Assembly: GCA_021234155.1 (NCBI GenBank)
Contig: JAJEKV010000092.1
Coordinates: 2,742,561 to 2,806,560, forward strand
Length of the DNA stretch: 64,000 bases
From: Isoetes taiwanensis
Lineage: Eukaryota; Streptophyta; Lycopodiopsida; Isoetales; Isoetaceae
Direction of reading: 5' to 3'
Part shown: positions 22,435 to 35,130 of the stretch, in pieces
Numbering within the stretch: the first letter of the stretch is position 1
Layout of the letters: each line of letters starts with the position of its first letter
Made by a program: the position numbers and the translations under genes
The notes under the pieces: generated by a model
Databases searched by the model: none
Seen by the model: the letters and a program-made list of their open reading frames with translations, nothing else
Told to the model about the DNA's origin: nothing

Positions 22435-25400
22435 ACTCTCAAGGAAACTAAAGCTTCAAACTAGTAACACCTCTCAAGACCTTAAAGGAAGAGACAAGCC
22501 TAGAGCTTTTAAGTACTCCTAATATAGTGCATGCTCCATCTAGAATCACAGTTCGAAATCAAATGTTGTGGATGCAATTTTTATTCATCTACATATACAT
22601 TGATCAAAGGTCATACTATTGCACATGTCACTGCTTGTAGTAAATTTCAATATAAAAAAAGATTATTTTTCTTGAGTTCTTTAGAAATATAGCTGGTTAT
22701 GTTGATTTATAGAATCTTAGAAGCATTATCAACTGTCCACTGTAAATTCCTTTCCAAAATATTGGATAAAATTGTCCATCCAAATTATGCACGGACTTAT
22801 GGTTGAAGTGCTTGGGCACGTGTGTTATAAGAATAAGAATAAGAATAAAAATAAGAATGATTTTTATCGGCCCAATCGAGACCACAATCGCCATGGTACC
22901 CGTAGAGGGAGCGCAACAAACTTAAAACCCGTCCCAGTTAAAAAACCCTACTCAAGGATTTTCGAGGGAATAACCGTGGCAGTAATAAGAATGCTGTCAA
23001 ATTGTACAAGTATACATCATCATGAAATAAATGTACATATACATGTCAAGTGTGTGCCCGAGGACATAGAGACCTGATATCAGCCTTTAAGGTCGATAAT
23101 GCCCCCCATAACGCCCATTTTCTTTAAGTCTATAAGTAAATAAAGATGGGTAATGATGAACAACATTAATGATGAGCATCGTGAAAGGGAAGTTATAATG
23201 GGAGGGTAAATGTCGGGACTTGTGCAACCACTGTTCCTGGCATCACTCCCCCTACATCTTACACTTTCTCGGAAGCCATTAGGCTCGAACACCATTGCTA
23301 GACTGAGCTTGAATCTGCAGTTACCATCGCCAGAAGAATCCCTGCTAGCATCGGAGACCCCGAGTGCCCTTGCTCAAGAGTAGCGCCAGATAGCTAAGAA
23401 CAAGGAACAACGACAGAGGTAGGACTTTCTGATACAACTGAGTCTACACATATTCCTTTTTTTGAGGTTTTTTTTTGCGTCTAAGTTGCAAAATTACTTA
23501 AATCTCTGTTAGTAGCCCATAGGAAGGCTAAAAGATTACTATGCATTGCTACCAGTAGCAACCCAGAATGGGGGGCCCGCCAATGCTAAATAAGTCCAAT
23601 GACCTCATGGCCACATGGACGCAAATGTATTCTATTCTACAATTCTACATAGTCTAAGAAATGATAAATATTCAGTAGAAAGACCCTAGGACCTTCCACA
23701 AAACCAATTGTAGTAGGACTGTGCATGGTCTAAAGAGTCTAGACTATTGACCATATGGCTTACAAGCTAAAACCACAGGCGAGCTTCATAAATTGGACAC
23801 ACAATAGTGGATTCAACAAGTACTGGATGTTACTAATGTTTTGGCAAGCCTAAAATCGATCGGCCTGGTACCACGAGACTTCACAGGCTCAACTCACCGT
23901 GACCTATCCTATTTTTTTTACCTATTAGATAGAGTGATGCCACACCAAATGATGCATCTCCTAATGGCAAAGAGAGATGCCACATTGGATTTGGATGAGC
24001 TGGGAGAGACACGTGGATAAGGTAGAATTTGAGAAAAGGTAGAGCTCGGCTTAAAGCAAGCCTCCTAATATTTCTTCTCTCTCTCGCTCTTTTTTTATTG
24101 TAGTACTAATTGTGTTATACGACACAACCATGTACACGATAAAAAATGTTAGTTTTATTCTCTTTGGTTGGCAACCACTAATTCAACCAATACAGTTAAT
24201 TAAGCCAAAACTCAATATACCAAGTTCCTAGATTTCCTTTGATTCTTGCTAAAGATTATAAAAGACAATTACATGATGTCACCAAGCACGAACAACATCA
24301 AATGCCATGATCAATTGCTATTTTTTTAAATTGTTACGATATCAGTTACGTCAGCAGATTTTGAAACTGACATTGTGGTGCCAAAAGAAAGGGGCCTTGG
24401 TATTAAGTGATTAAATAATCTGGAACTCGGTTGCGAGTATCTACTTATACCAGAAATTGATCTTCTTAACCAACATCGACAGCTAATAATCTTAGGATTT
24501 TGGTTTCTTGTATGAGCATGAACGTATGGGCATTACCAAACAAAATACGTGCCTAAGGTCGGTGTTGTAACTCGGAGTTTGGCAAATTTCGAGGAACACT
24601 AAAAACCAACAAGTTGAAATTGAAAAAAATTCTGGTTAAATTAATGTGCTGCAGGAAATTTTCCAGCATTTTTTCTTATGGTTTTTTATCAAGACAATGG
24701 AAAGTTCCGACACTAACAAGATATCCACTGGCCACACTGAAGCTAATAATCTTAGGATTTTGATATCTTGTGTGAGCATGAATGTATGGACATTACCAAA
24801 CAAAATACATGCCTAAGGCCGGTGCTGTAATAAGTGTTAGGCAGAGTCCGAGGAACACTAGAAAACAACAAGTTGAAATTGAAAAATTTCGGGTTATCAT
24901 GGGCAAATTTCCACAAGTTTTCTTATGATTTTTGAGAGAGAGTTTTGGCTCCAAACCCAAGATATCCCACTGGCCAAAGTACAAAGGAAATTTTGTAACG
25001 GGACCTAAAAACTTAAAAAGTTTGCCAACAGTGGTGTAATGGGTTACATCAAATATATATTGTAGACACAACAACCTAACAATTCAAAAGGAATGCACGA
25101 AGATCGAGACCCATAACCTCATGAAAGGGACAAAGACGTTAAAATATTCTGTATGGTCGATGCAGCAAGTGAGATGGTACCACGTGGACCCCACAAATCT
25201 GCCCATGAGGATGAGAGCTGGGATGAGGGTGGGGTTGAGGCGGACCCTTCACTCATTGGATTGGGTGGCGTGTACTAGATCCAGAGCTACCGTAACGGAA
25301 GCACAGCTATGGCTTTTAAGCAACCCAAGAATATGGCTATGGCGACGACGACGACCCAGTAAAAGAAAAGGCTCAAGAATGACGGATAAAAGAATGGGCA

Positions 25401-26361
25401 GAAAAGCGATGGCGCAGCGGCTTTGGCCATAGCTCAAACGGAGTAAATCTTTGTAAAAAACAAAGGTGCTACTTGTCCGACAGAGCACGTGAAGCCATGT
25501 GCAGGGCCGGCTATGTCTGAGACGCCAGGCAGAGTGCAGAGTAATAGTGGCCCCAGTGCTCAAATCATTCCTCTAAAATACTCCCGTTTGGTACAAGCAC
25601 AACAAACCGATTACGCGCATTGCAATATTTTTTGCTTAAAAAGATGATTCTAGGTTCGTCCATGAATCAAACAGATTATGGTCTGTAAATATGGGATTCA
25701 ATTACTGCAACCAGGGATTTTGTGGTGATTCTTCGACAGAAATTCGGGTATCTGTGTTAGAAATATGATTGATTTGCTTGTCCTAGGATGAGCATCATGC
25801 TTGCACGTGGCTGGTTCAGGAATCGGCCGTCTGTCCGTCTAGCACTGGCCTGCCGTTCCGCGCAAGACCCACCAATTCGTCGGAATCCTTTAACAGGTCT
25901 TCGTAACAGGTCGTCTTTTGCCCTAGCCCCAAGTAGCCTCAAGCTTTGTCGTCTTTAGTTGTCTCAAGGGCCAGTTGGTTGGTGCACTCTGTCGCCGGAT
26001 TTTGTCTTGAAAGCAGAGCAATCTCTGGCCTAGGCATTTTATTTCTTTGCTATTTCTATCGTGCCATGACGGTGCTGGAGCTGTAGAGTATCGATCTTGT
26101 TCATTCTCCAAATAGAGTACAGTTTTTGGATGCTTGCATCTGCCTTTGGCTCTAAATGGGTTGAAATCTTCAAGACATAATCAGTTTGGAGCAGAAAGTG
26201 CAAGAAAATTTATATCGACAGGATTATAGTAATGGCTGGAACGAAAAGCAGTTTTCTTTCACTATGCAGAGGACCTGTACACTAGAGAAACAAGAGGATT
26301 CTACTCTTTTGAACGATTGAACATATTCAAGGCAGGTCTGTTCAACCGTTGAGTCTGCTCC
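22435..26361. other. Non-coding region upstream of the PUB gene
   Basis: No recognisable gene. It holds an AATAAG microsatellite (about 22829-22860), the direct repeats at 24481-24892, and presumably the PUB promoter and 5' leader toward the right end. I could not fix a TATA box or transcription start. Confidence 0.55.
24481..24892. repeat. Two direct repeats of about 153 bp, offset 259 bp
   Basis: AGCTAATAATCTTAGGATTT begins both 24481-24634 and 24740-24892. The copies share the remainder, ending in CAAGTTGAAATTGAAAAA, with about 15% differences and small indels. Confidence 0.88.
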
Positions 26362-28741
26362 ATGGCCGGCAGTGAGGACCCCAATCAACTGATCCAGTCT
26401 CTGATCAATATTGTCAATGACATAGCATTAATTGGAGACTATATCAAATTTCATAGGAAGGAATGCACCAATCTAGCTCGAAGAGTAAAACTCTTAGCTC
26501 CCCTGTTTGAAGAAGTAAGAGAGATAAAGGATCTTTCAGGGTCTGAAGCTGTTGGATGTTTGCGGTCGTTGGTAGCTCCCTTGGAAAATGCTCGACTGCT
26601 GCTGAGAGAGTGCCAAAATTGTAGCAAGATCTATGCGGTAAATTTTTCTTTGGCCTCTATCTTCTGGACTATCCTCTGGATTCTTATCACTGTCTACCTG
26701 AAGGCTAGCCATGTGTTTAAATTCTAACGTTACTTCGCTGTGAAGGTTTTTAAACGGGATGCCTTATCAAGCAAGTTCCAATCCATAACCACAGCACTGG
26801 TGCAGGCATTGGATCAGCTGTGTTATGATCATCTTGACCTTTCAGAGGAAGTGAAAGAACAGGTATAAAATGAAGTTTCATATGTCTTGCCCGTTTAATG
26901 TTTCAGTCATTTACTTTCTTAAGATAGGAGATAGAACACTAGTGGCTGAGGGTTCATTGATACAAGCACTTCTTCGTTACCATTTTATTCGCTTAGTTAT
27001 TCCAGGAAGAGCTATTTGTTCTGATCAAGCCTGCGGATTGTGTCATTCTTCATCTGCATGGATTAATAAAATCTAGAAAGTCTAGGTTTGGTGTCATGTA
27101 TCATATTATTCCTAAAGGTCGATTATAATGAATAGTATTTTTCCAGGTTGAACTTGTACATGCACAGCTCAAAAGAGCAAAAGGCAGGGCCGAGAGCCTG
27201 GATATAAGTGACCTTGTCTCACTCTTTGCTGAAGATGGTCTGGATATGGACAGGGATGCTTTAGTAAAGCTGGCTGGGAAATTAGAGCTGACAAATGTTG
27301 CTGAATTAAAGCAAGAATCTCAGGCATTAGAAAGCATGGCAAAAAAAAATTCCAGCGATCTTGACGGCCCTGCTGCAGAGAAAATGTTACTTTTATTGGC
27401 AAAAGTAAAAGAAATATTTCATCCTGAAGCTTCGGATATAGATAATGAGAAACTTGTAGCTGGAGGATGTAACACTGAGAAACAAAGCTCACCTGTCATT
27501 CCAGATGATTTTCGTTGTCCCATCTCGTTGGACATGATGAAAGATCCTGTTATTGTAGCTACTGGACAGGTACGATATATAAAGTTTTTCCCATCCTGAT
27601 ATATTTACTGTATGTTGCAATTTCCTAAGCTGGCTCTTATCCCTCTCTGCAGACATATGAACGTGCATGCATTCAAAAGTGGATTGATGCTGGGCATAAA
27701 ACATGTCCAAAGACTCAACAAGTTCTACCCCATTTAAGTCTAACGCCCAACTATGTTTTACGAAGTTTGATTCGTCAATGGTGTGAATCTAATGGAATTG
27801 AGCTTCCTAAAATTGTTGGTCCAAGCAGGCCTGGCAAATCTACTGGACACTGCACAGAATTGTCTCCTGGTGAAAAGTTGCTCGTTAGTGCCTTGTTAGA
27901 AAGGCTGTCTAGTGGACAGATTGATGAGCAGCGGGCTGCTGCAGGTGAGCTGCGTCAACTTGCCAAGAGAAGCATTGAGAACAGAGTTTGCATTGCTGAA
28001 TCAGGAGGTATCCCGTTGCTAGTTGGATTGCTTTCCACAACGGACTTGAAAACACAGGAACATGCAGTTACTGCACTTTTGAACCTTTCTATTCATGACC
28101 AAAACAAAGGTCTTATTGTGTTAGCAGGGGCCATTGATCCTATTGTCGAGGTCCTTAAGAGTGGCAGCATGGAGGCAAGGGAGAATGCTGCAGCTACGTT
28201 ATTCAGTCTGTCCGTAGTTGACGAAAACAAAATTACAATTGGTGCATCTGGTGCAATTCCAGCATTGGTTGAACTTCTTCGTGAAGGATCCTTAAGGGGT
28301 AGAAAAGATGCAGCCACTGCCTTATTCAATCTGTCTATTTATCAGGGAAACAAAGCCAGGGCTGTCCGGGCAGGAATTATTGAGCCATTGATGACCCTGC
28401 TTGTAGATTCCTCCACAGGAATGGTTGATGAGGCCCTTGCAATATTAGCAATATTGATAACACATCATGAGGCTCGTATCGCCTTAGGAAATACATCACC
28501 AGTTCCTATTCTGGTTGAATTGATCAGTTCAGGATTACCCCGCAGCAGAGAAAATGCCGCAGCAATTCTTCTTTCCTTGAGTTTAAGCGACTCGGCTCAT
28601 ATTATAGCTGCATGTCAGCTTGGAGCCCATTTACCATTATGCGATCTTGCGCGAAATGGTACATCCAGGGCAAGAAGAAAAGCATCAGCATTACTAGAAC
28701 ATATTAACAAGCAGGAACTGATTGCAGAAATCTGCGTATAG
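26362..28741 (+). CDS. PUB13-like: U-box/ARM-repeat E3 ubiquitin ligase (PUB13/PUB14/SPL11 class)
   Basis: Four exons, 26362-26637, 26746-26862, 27147-27569 and 27653-28741, join in frame to 634 residues; all introns are GT-AG and phase 0. The start ATG sits in a good context (CCATGGC). Residues 1 to about 230 form the U-box N-terminal domain. The U-box at about 251-324 reads [20 protein letters not shown] then [10 protein letters not shown] and [11 protein letters not shown]. From about 350 to the end there are ARM repeats of the type [21 protein letters not shown]. The U-box recruits an E2 and the ARM repeats bind substrates. In flowering plants the class ubiquitinates immune receptors and restrains cell death and flowering; that role here is inference. 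Length matches the family (about 610-690). Intact, no disabling change seen. Confidence 0.96.
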
Positions 28742-31095
28742 GTTCCTGATTTTCATTCAGTAAAGCTAGCCTGGTATGTATATGGCAGTACATGGACAAA
28801 GAACCATGGCTCGTAATTCTGGTTGAAGTGTGATTTAGTTGATTCATTTAAGTCTTGTTTGTGACTCTTCCTGTGGAATTCTTCTACAAATACCAGAGCG
28901 TGTTCAGAGGACTCAATGACAGGTTACACTAATGATAAGGTTGTATGATAAGGTTGATTCTGAATGTCCTTCTTGAGAAGAAGGCAAACAACAGTTTACA
29001 AGGTATGGGATTTTGTCTACCCGACGAGTTCGTTTTTCTCTTCGCAGGTCCAAATGGGACTTGTTTGGATTCTATGGAGATTTGAGCCATGCGTAAATAC
29101 CGTGGGATTTGTAACAATTTATTTGGCATTACAAAAGATTACCCTGGGATTTGTAGCAATTTGTTTGAGAATTACAAGAAATTTTCACAAGGCTTTATTT
29201 TGTGATGTATAAAGCTAGATACGTTGGACCTTAAATAAGGAGTGGGCCCTGCTTTGGTATGGGAAACAAGATTGTAGAGACATAAACCATGGATGATCAT
29301 GGCATGTTCCTCGAACTAGAGCAATTCATTTTCAAGGAAGACCATTTTTAATTTGATGTCTCGAAAAGGCATGATATGATGTTTAACCCTGCATAAAGTC
29401 AATTCGTCCTTGATTATGCTCACTTTATATGACAATGTCTGATAAGCTGATGGGCTAATTGCATGATGGCATTACACTAGATACATGACAACCAAAGAAT
29501 GTACAAGTGAACGTGGAATAGAAATATGATTTCTGCCTCTGCCAATAAGAATTTGGAAGTGCAGGACCAGCTTTTCTGGATATCAGCATTTTGATGTTGG
29601 TCGAGGGTTTAGGGTTTTGATTCATCATGGTGATTTGCTATTTTGGATTTGTGGCATTTTGTAGTTTTCATGTGTTCGCCAAAAAAATGTGGTCTTGCTG
29701 AGTAAGAGCTGCAAGGCGTATTGCAAGTGGACTCTTCAAAAGTTCAAGAAGATGGTCATGGTGGTGGGCATACTAGACTCTCGCATCGAGGTAAGCTTTT
29801 CTTTTATGAGGTGTCTTTTTGCTTGGACGTCTTTTTGCTTCGTTGCTTACATGTTTGGCTAGGTGGTAGAGTATTATGAGCTAGTTTTGGGCTTTTTCTT
29901 TTCTTTTAAATCTATGATTGTGGTAGTGTCACCGAGATGCCCTTGGTGGGCGTGTTTTAATTCTAGTCTATAATGAGGGCATAATGAGGAGGCTAGAGCT
30001 ACTAGCCATCTGTTGGTGCTACCGAGTACAAGTTGTCAAGTTGGCGGGTTAACAGGAAAGCCAACTTGTATCAAGGGATTGATGTTAGTGTTGCAGTGTC
30101 TTAAGGGGATAGTGTCTTGCGGCAATTGTGGCATTAGAAAGGGGTTTGTTTTTGAACATCTTCATTGTTAATGTGTTTTGAAGGTGTTGTTAACCATAGG
30201 ATCATGATACTAGGTTGGCTAGATTTTGAATCCTATGCATACATATGGCATTAAGTTGAAGCCTAATGTCGTAAAGACCTTTATCGGCAAATTGTGTGTT
30301 GGATGTGCGAGCTATTTTCAATTTATGATCATCCACAATTGTCTAGCCTGTTTTCCTCGCGGGATCTTGAAATTTTGCTTGTGGGATCTAGTATATTTAT
30401 TTAATGCTATACATGTAGTCATAGTGGCTTGCCACTATGGGGCACTTTTTCCATAATCACAGGGCTAGCACATACAACCATTACCCAATCACCACGCAAA
30501 CCATCACCCAACCACCATGCAGATGCCAATAAACTTGATTTCTTCTTGATTATGATCATTTTTTGATGGGATTGACATGGTAGCATAATGTTAGATACAG
30601 GAAAACAAAAAATATGCAAGCCAATGTGGTGGATATCCGGCCATTTACCAAGATGTGCAAGATTGTGATGTTGGTACTACCAACATCACAATCTTGCACG
30701 TCACTGGTAGAGGGTTTATGATTTTGATTTCTCTTACCTCAAATAAAGAATTCTATTATATTGAGTAAAAATTGCATGCCTATGCAGCAAGTAGACACTC
30801 ACCTGTAGAGGGCTAAAAGGGGGTAGCTACAAGAGTCAACCTTCTAACTTATACATTGTATTGAGGATCTCTTGCCACTAGAGTTTGATGAACGTCCCCC
30901 AAGCTATTTCCTTTTGGAAACTATTTCCTTTTGGGCGGTCTCACACTCATGTATACATTTGTATTTTCTTAAACACCTCATCAATTGTGTTCCTGAGATG
31001 TGTTCTCCATTGAAGACGATTGCTCTCATTCTTTTCCAGATAATCGATAAAATCCATGCTTTGTCCATTTGAAATGCATTTAGATTGTACCCATT
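28742..31095. other. Non-coding region downstream of the PUB gene
   Basis: The first few hundred bases are the presumed PUB 3' UTR. No other gene is recognised; short frames such as 30226-30456 show no domain. A perfect palindrome lies at 30655-30699. Confidence 0.55.
30655..30699. repeat. Perfect 45-bp palindrome (22-bp arms, 1-nt centre)
   Basis: The left arm, starting GTGCAAGATTGTGATG, is exactly reverse-complementary to the right arm, ending CATCACAATCTTGCAC, around a single C at 30677. A loop of one base cannot form a simple RNA hairpin end, so a DNA cruciform or replication/repair origin is more likely than a microRNA. Confidence 0.95.
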
Positions 31096-31665
31096 CTATT
31101 CTACAGGATGAATGCCTAAAAGAAATTGGTACCTACGTACCACGTACCAACTCCAAATCAATTGCAGATCAGTACATACTACTAGGCAATGCTCGAATGT
31201 TTCATCTCTCATTTTACATATGAGGCATAATGGGCTCACTTCTTCTTTATACTTTGAAACTTTTATATTCGCCTGGAGTGTTATATTCACTACTTGCCAG
31301 ATCAGTGAGCACACTTTTGGAGGAATAAATTTCAAACAGACCCTTCCACACATTTTTAATTTCCGACTTTGTAACTTGCATACTCAAATTAGGTGCAGCG
31401 GAATGATGCCAGTCGCTCTTAGGCATTTGTAAGCTGACTTTACAAATGGTCCTGTCTGAAGTGAGGGATGGGGAATCCAAAGCTTATTCCTTGTGGTATG
31501 CATGTGGTCCCGTAAAATTCTTGCTATACTTTCCCACATTGCTCTATCGTAATGTTGCAACTCAAATTCATTTTTAAATTCTGCCCATCCACATAACTGA
31601 TCATTCTTTACCAAGACGAGTAGTAACTTATACCTGAATTGATCTCTTATGCATGTTACTAACAT
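31096..31665 (-). pseudogene. LINE ORF2 C-terminal fragment (zf-RVT)
   Basis: Minus-strand frames encode the end of a plant LINE reverse transcriptase: WIPHPSLQTGPFVKSAYKCL, then GRVCLKFIPPKVCSLIWQVV and the zinc-binding C-terminus SPLCLICKMRDETFEHCLVVC (one frame change between). This is the zf-RVT module that follows the RT in plant LINEs. Its left limit is near 31090 and on the right it abuts the truncated LTR near 31670. Confidence 0.85.
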
Positions 31666-31669
31666 GTAG

Positions 31670-31862
31670 AAGCTTGTATAGGCTATTTGATAGCTGGCGG
31701 AGCATACATGTGTATATAATTATATGTGTTGTCATCTTGTTATCTGTATACGTGGCTTTCATGTATATAGCCTCGTGGGAGGCAATACTTGTTCTGTGTA
31801 CTCTGATGGTTTGATGTGAATATAAATCAAAATTTTTGGTTCTAAAATTTTGGTTCGTAACA
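31670..31862 (+). repeat. Truncated 5' LTR
   Basis: Bases from about 31670 to 31862 match the last 190 or so bases of the 3' LTR (GATAGCTGGCGGAGCATAC through GGTTCGTAACA), with scattered differences. The first 1.6 kb of this LTR is missing; LINE sequence lies in its place. Confidence 0.9.
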
Positions 31863-31863
31863 G

Positions 31864-31878
31864 TGGTATCAGAGCCCG
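31864..31878 (+). promoter_or_regulatory. Primer-binding site for initiator tRNA-Met
   Basis: TGGTATCAGAGCCCG starts two bases after the LTR end and matches the plant initiator tRNA-Met 3' end. Confidence 0.93.
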
Positions 31879-31907
31879 AGTTGCGGCTTGGACCTTGAGT
31901 AACTGAG

Positions 31908-32990
31908 ATGGAGCACGGCAAGACTAGTGCAGGCGCAGATGCTGTAGCAGGACATGCGACTTCTATGGAGCAGGAACCTGATGTACGAGGGCTAGTTGCT
32001 TGCGTACAGGAAACCCAGAAGAACCTGGAGACCATGCAGACGAAGTGGGGCGAGGACTTGCTGGGTGTGCAACAGAGCCTCAAAGCAGTATTAGACATTT
32101 AGACTGCTATGAGAACTGTGTTGGAGACCCTTGCTGGCACGGATGGCCTATGGAAGTCTACGGAGAAAGGGAAGTCTCCGGCAGTTGTGGTGGTGGACTC
32201 GGATGTACCTGGTGCTAGTGTTGCTGTGGAGCAGTTACTGAAGAGTTCCGGATTGAGCAAAGAGGACATACGCAGTCTCGAGCGCACGAAGATCCCGAAT
32301 TGGGATGGAAAAGGCATTGCTGAGGAGGCGATGGCTTGGATTGACAAGCTTGAGACTTTTTTTGAGGCTACCAATAAAGACGACAAGGCACGGTTGTTCG
32401 TTGCGGAGATGCAGCTGAAATCAGACGCCTATAGTTGGTGGAATGGTCCTACCATGAAGAAAGAGGTAAATACCTGGTCCGATTTCAAGAAATACTTTAT
32501 TAGGGAGTATGCACCTCAGCATGATGCTCGTGATGCACTTGAGTAGCTGCGGTACTGTAAGCAGACAGGTTCTCTTAGTGCTTGTATCAATAAGATACGG
32601 GGTTATATCCACAGTGTTGGAGACTTGTCTGAGGCTCGGCAGATTGATTTCTTCCTAGGTGGTCTATCCAGTGTTGCTCTCAAGAAGAAGATAATCGGGT
32701 TGAAGCCCGAGGATTTTGAGAGGGCAACGATGTTGGCTCATCAGCTTGGGGAAGAGGATGAGTCCTTTAAGAAGACGTCTCGAAAGTTCTCAAAGAAGAA
32801 AAACTGTTTTTTCAAGAAGAAAAAGTCTGAACAGCCTAAGCCTAAGTCTGCAGGTGAAGAGTTCAAGAAACGTAAGCCGGACTCTAAGTCCGGTGGTCCC
32901 AGGAAGGGGATTTTCTGCTATAGATGTGGCGAGCCTGGGCACATTCGTCGTGAATGCATTTTCAGCCATTGCCATGTTGCGCGCTGGATA
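31908..32990 (+). pseudogene. Gag of the chromovirus (two in-frame stops)
   Basis: The frame starts MEHGKTSAGADA at 31908 and is interrupted by TAG at 32100 and 32544. It shows a capsid segment (IPNWDGKGIAEEAMAWIDKL, WSDFKKYFIREYAP), a lysine-rich stretch and an intact CCHC knuckle CYRCGEPGHIRREC (about 32916-32957). Gag builds the particle and packages RNA. The knuckle is intact, unlike that of the 4.5-7.5 kb element. Confidence 0.88.
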
Positions 32991-33073
32991 AGCCCGCAAG
33001 CAAGGACATCATGGATATATTTGCTGGACGGGTCATTAGATTCTTGGGCAGAATCATGGGCTGAAACATTGTC

Positions 33074-34495
33074 GTGTTATTGGATTGTAGCTCTTCTGAC
33101 ATGTTTATCTCTTCCAAGTTGGTGGAAGATCTGCATCTACCTTGTGTAAAGACTAATAAGTACAAGGTAGACGGGCCTTTTGTAAACGATTCTCAGGTAG
33201 AGGATCGTAAAGCTGCTAAAGTGCCCTTATGCATTCAAGGCTACCAAGAAAAGCTTGATTTTGACTTCTTGGATGTTGGCCGATATGATGTGGTGCTGGG
33301 TATAAAATGGTTGCAGCAGGTTAAACCTACTGCAATAGATTGGAACACTCACCAGGTGACGTTGAAGCACGATGGACGCGAGATATATCTGCAATGGAGT
33401 CCTTTGACGGCAGCTCCCAAGATCGTGTCGTCGCTTCAGGTCAAGAAAGTGGTACGTAAATCTTTCAATCAATGTTTTCTTTTATTTATTGATGAATCCT
33501 ATCCTGTTTTTGAGTGCCGTCATATGAGTGCTGATAGTGAGCTCATGGAGAATTCAAACGGCCAGAGAGAATTGCAGGATCTGTTGTATGAATTTCAGGA
33601 CGTGTTCCCTGAAGAACTGCTTGAAGGTCTTCCCCCTAGTAGAGAGATTGAACATGAGATCGATTTAGAGCCTAGATCCAAACCTGTATTTCGTAGCCCT
33701 TATAGATTGTCTATATTGAAACAAGAGGAGGTACAGGTTCATGAGTTATTAGGCAAAGGGTTTGTGAGACCTAGCAAATCCCCTTATGGTGCTCCTGTCA
33801 TTCTAGTCAAGAAAAAGGACGGATCGATACGGATGTGCATTGATTATCGTGCCGTGAATAAGATCACGATCAATAATAGGTACCCCTTGCCTAGGATTGA
33901 TGAGATTATGGATAGATTAACAGGAGCTAAGTATTTTTTTAAGTTGAATTTGCGCAGTGGTTATCACCAAATAAGGGTGAAGGAGTCGGATATACATAAA
34001 ACTGCCTTCAGGACCACCTTTGGTCATTTTGAATTTTTGGTGATGCCTTTTAGACTAACGAATGCTTCTGCTACTTTTTCCAGAATGATGAATGAGGTTT
34101 TTGCAAGATGTTTTGATACTTTTGATGACGTGTTCTTAGATGATGTCTTGGTGTATAGTAAAACCTTAGACGAGCATTTGGATCATTTGCGTTTTGTGTT
34201 AACTCTATTCAGACAGCATAAGTTGTATGCAAAGATGTCAAAGTGTGAATTTCTGAAAGCGCAGGCGGAATATTTGGGCCACATTGTATCTGCAAAAGGT
34301 GTAGCTGTAGATCCTAAGAAGACGGAGGCAATTCAGTCTTGGCCAGTACCAAGGAATGTATCTGAGTTGCGTAGTTTCTTGGGATTGGCCAGTTATTATC
34401 GCAGATTTGTCTGGAAGTTTGCCAAGATTGCAGCTGCTTTAACTATATTGTTGAAAACTAATGTCAATTGGCAATGGATAGCGAAGCAGCAGTAG
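33074..34495 (+). pseudogene. Pol: protease and reverse transcriptase
   Basis: A 473-codon open frame. The N-terminus has the protease block [13 protein letters not shown], where the usual Asp-Ser/Thr-Gly is Asp-Cys-Ser. The reverse transcriptase follows: [69 protein letters not shown] and [10 protein letters not shown]. Motif A, normally with Asp at DLRSGYHQI, has Asn here, which removes one of the three catalytic aspartates; the DD pair of motif C remains. The frame ends at a TAG in the connection region before RNase H. Chromovirus-type sequence, inactive by several changes. Confidence 0.92.
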
Positions 34496-34498
34496 GCA

Positions 34499-35130
34499 AT
34501 GGATATGTTAAAGAGGTTGCTGACCTCAACACCTATTCTGTTGATCCCAAATATGAGTAAACCTTATGAGGTTAACACTGATGCATGTGGTTATGCTATT
34601 TTTGCTGTCTCATGCAGGATGGAAGGGTGGTGGCGTATGAAAGTCGCCAACTCAATGCTGCAGAGAAGAATTATTCCACCTATGAGCAGGAGTTACTGGC
34701 AATGGTTCATGCACTCAAAGTCTGGAAACATTATCTTCGCAACAAGTGCGAGCTTGTGGTCTGTACCGATCATAAACCGTTGAAGTTCTTGCAAAGCCAG
34801 GCCGAGGTAAGTCCAAGACAAGCGAGATGGTTGAACTTTCTTTCTCAATTTCATTTTTATGTTGAACATCTTTCCGGAAAAAAAAAAAATCTTGTTGCTG
34901 ATGCTCTCTCGAGGGTTCGAGAAGTAAATGTGATGGTTCAATGTGAAATTGCTTTGGTGTCACAGATTAGACAAGCATATGACTTGGATGCCTATATTTT
35001 GAGTATGCAACATCTACTCAAGTTACCTGATGCTTGGGATATTCAGGATGGACTCTGGTATCATAATGGACGTATTTATGTTCCTGCTGTGGACACTTTA
35101 CGAAAGCAATTATTGAGCGAGAAGGACCCT
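34499..35130 (+). pseudogene. Pol: RNase H and integrase leader
   Basis: After the stop the reading resumes (LLTSTPILLIP, YEVNTDACGYAIF), then changes frame near 34600 to VVAYESRQLNAAEKNYSTYE, LLAMVHALKVWKHYL and CTDHKPLKFLQSQ, and ends with LVADALSR. This is the Ty3 RNase H, which degrades the RNA strand during reverse transcription. The frame reaches the integrase leader (VPAVDTLRKQLLSE) and is then cut by the nested LINE. Confidence 0.9.

Noticed and set aside
25121-25563. Overlapping open frames of about 100 codons on both strands
   Set aside because: The two strands compete over the same GC-rich DNA upstream of the PUB gene, and neither shows a domain or a plausible gene structure.
30655-30699. 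MicroRNA precursor
   Set aside because: The arms are perfectly complementary around a single base; no loop is available for Dicer-like processing of a typical plant precursor.
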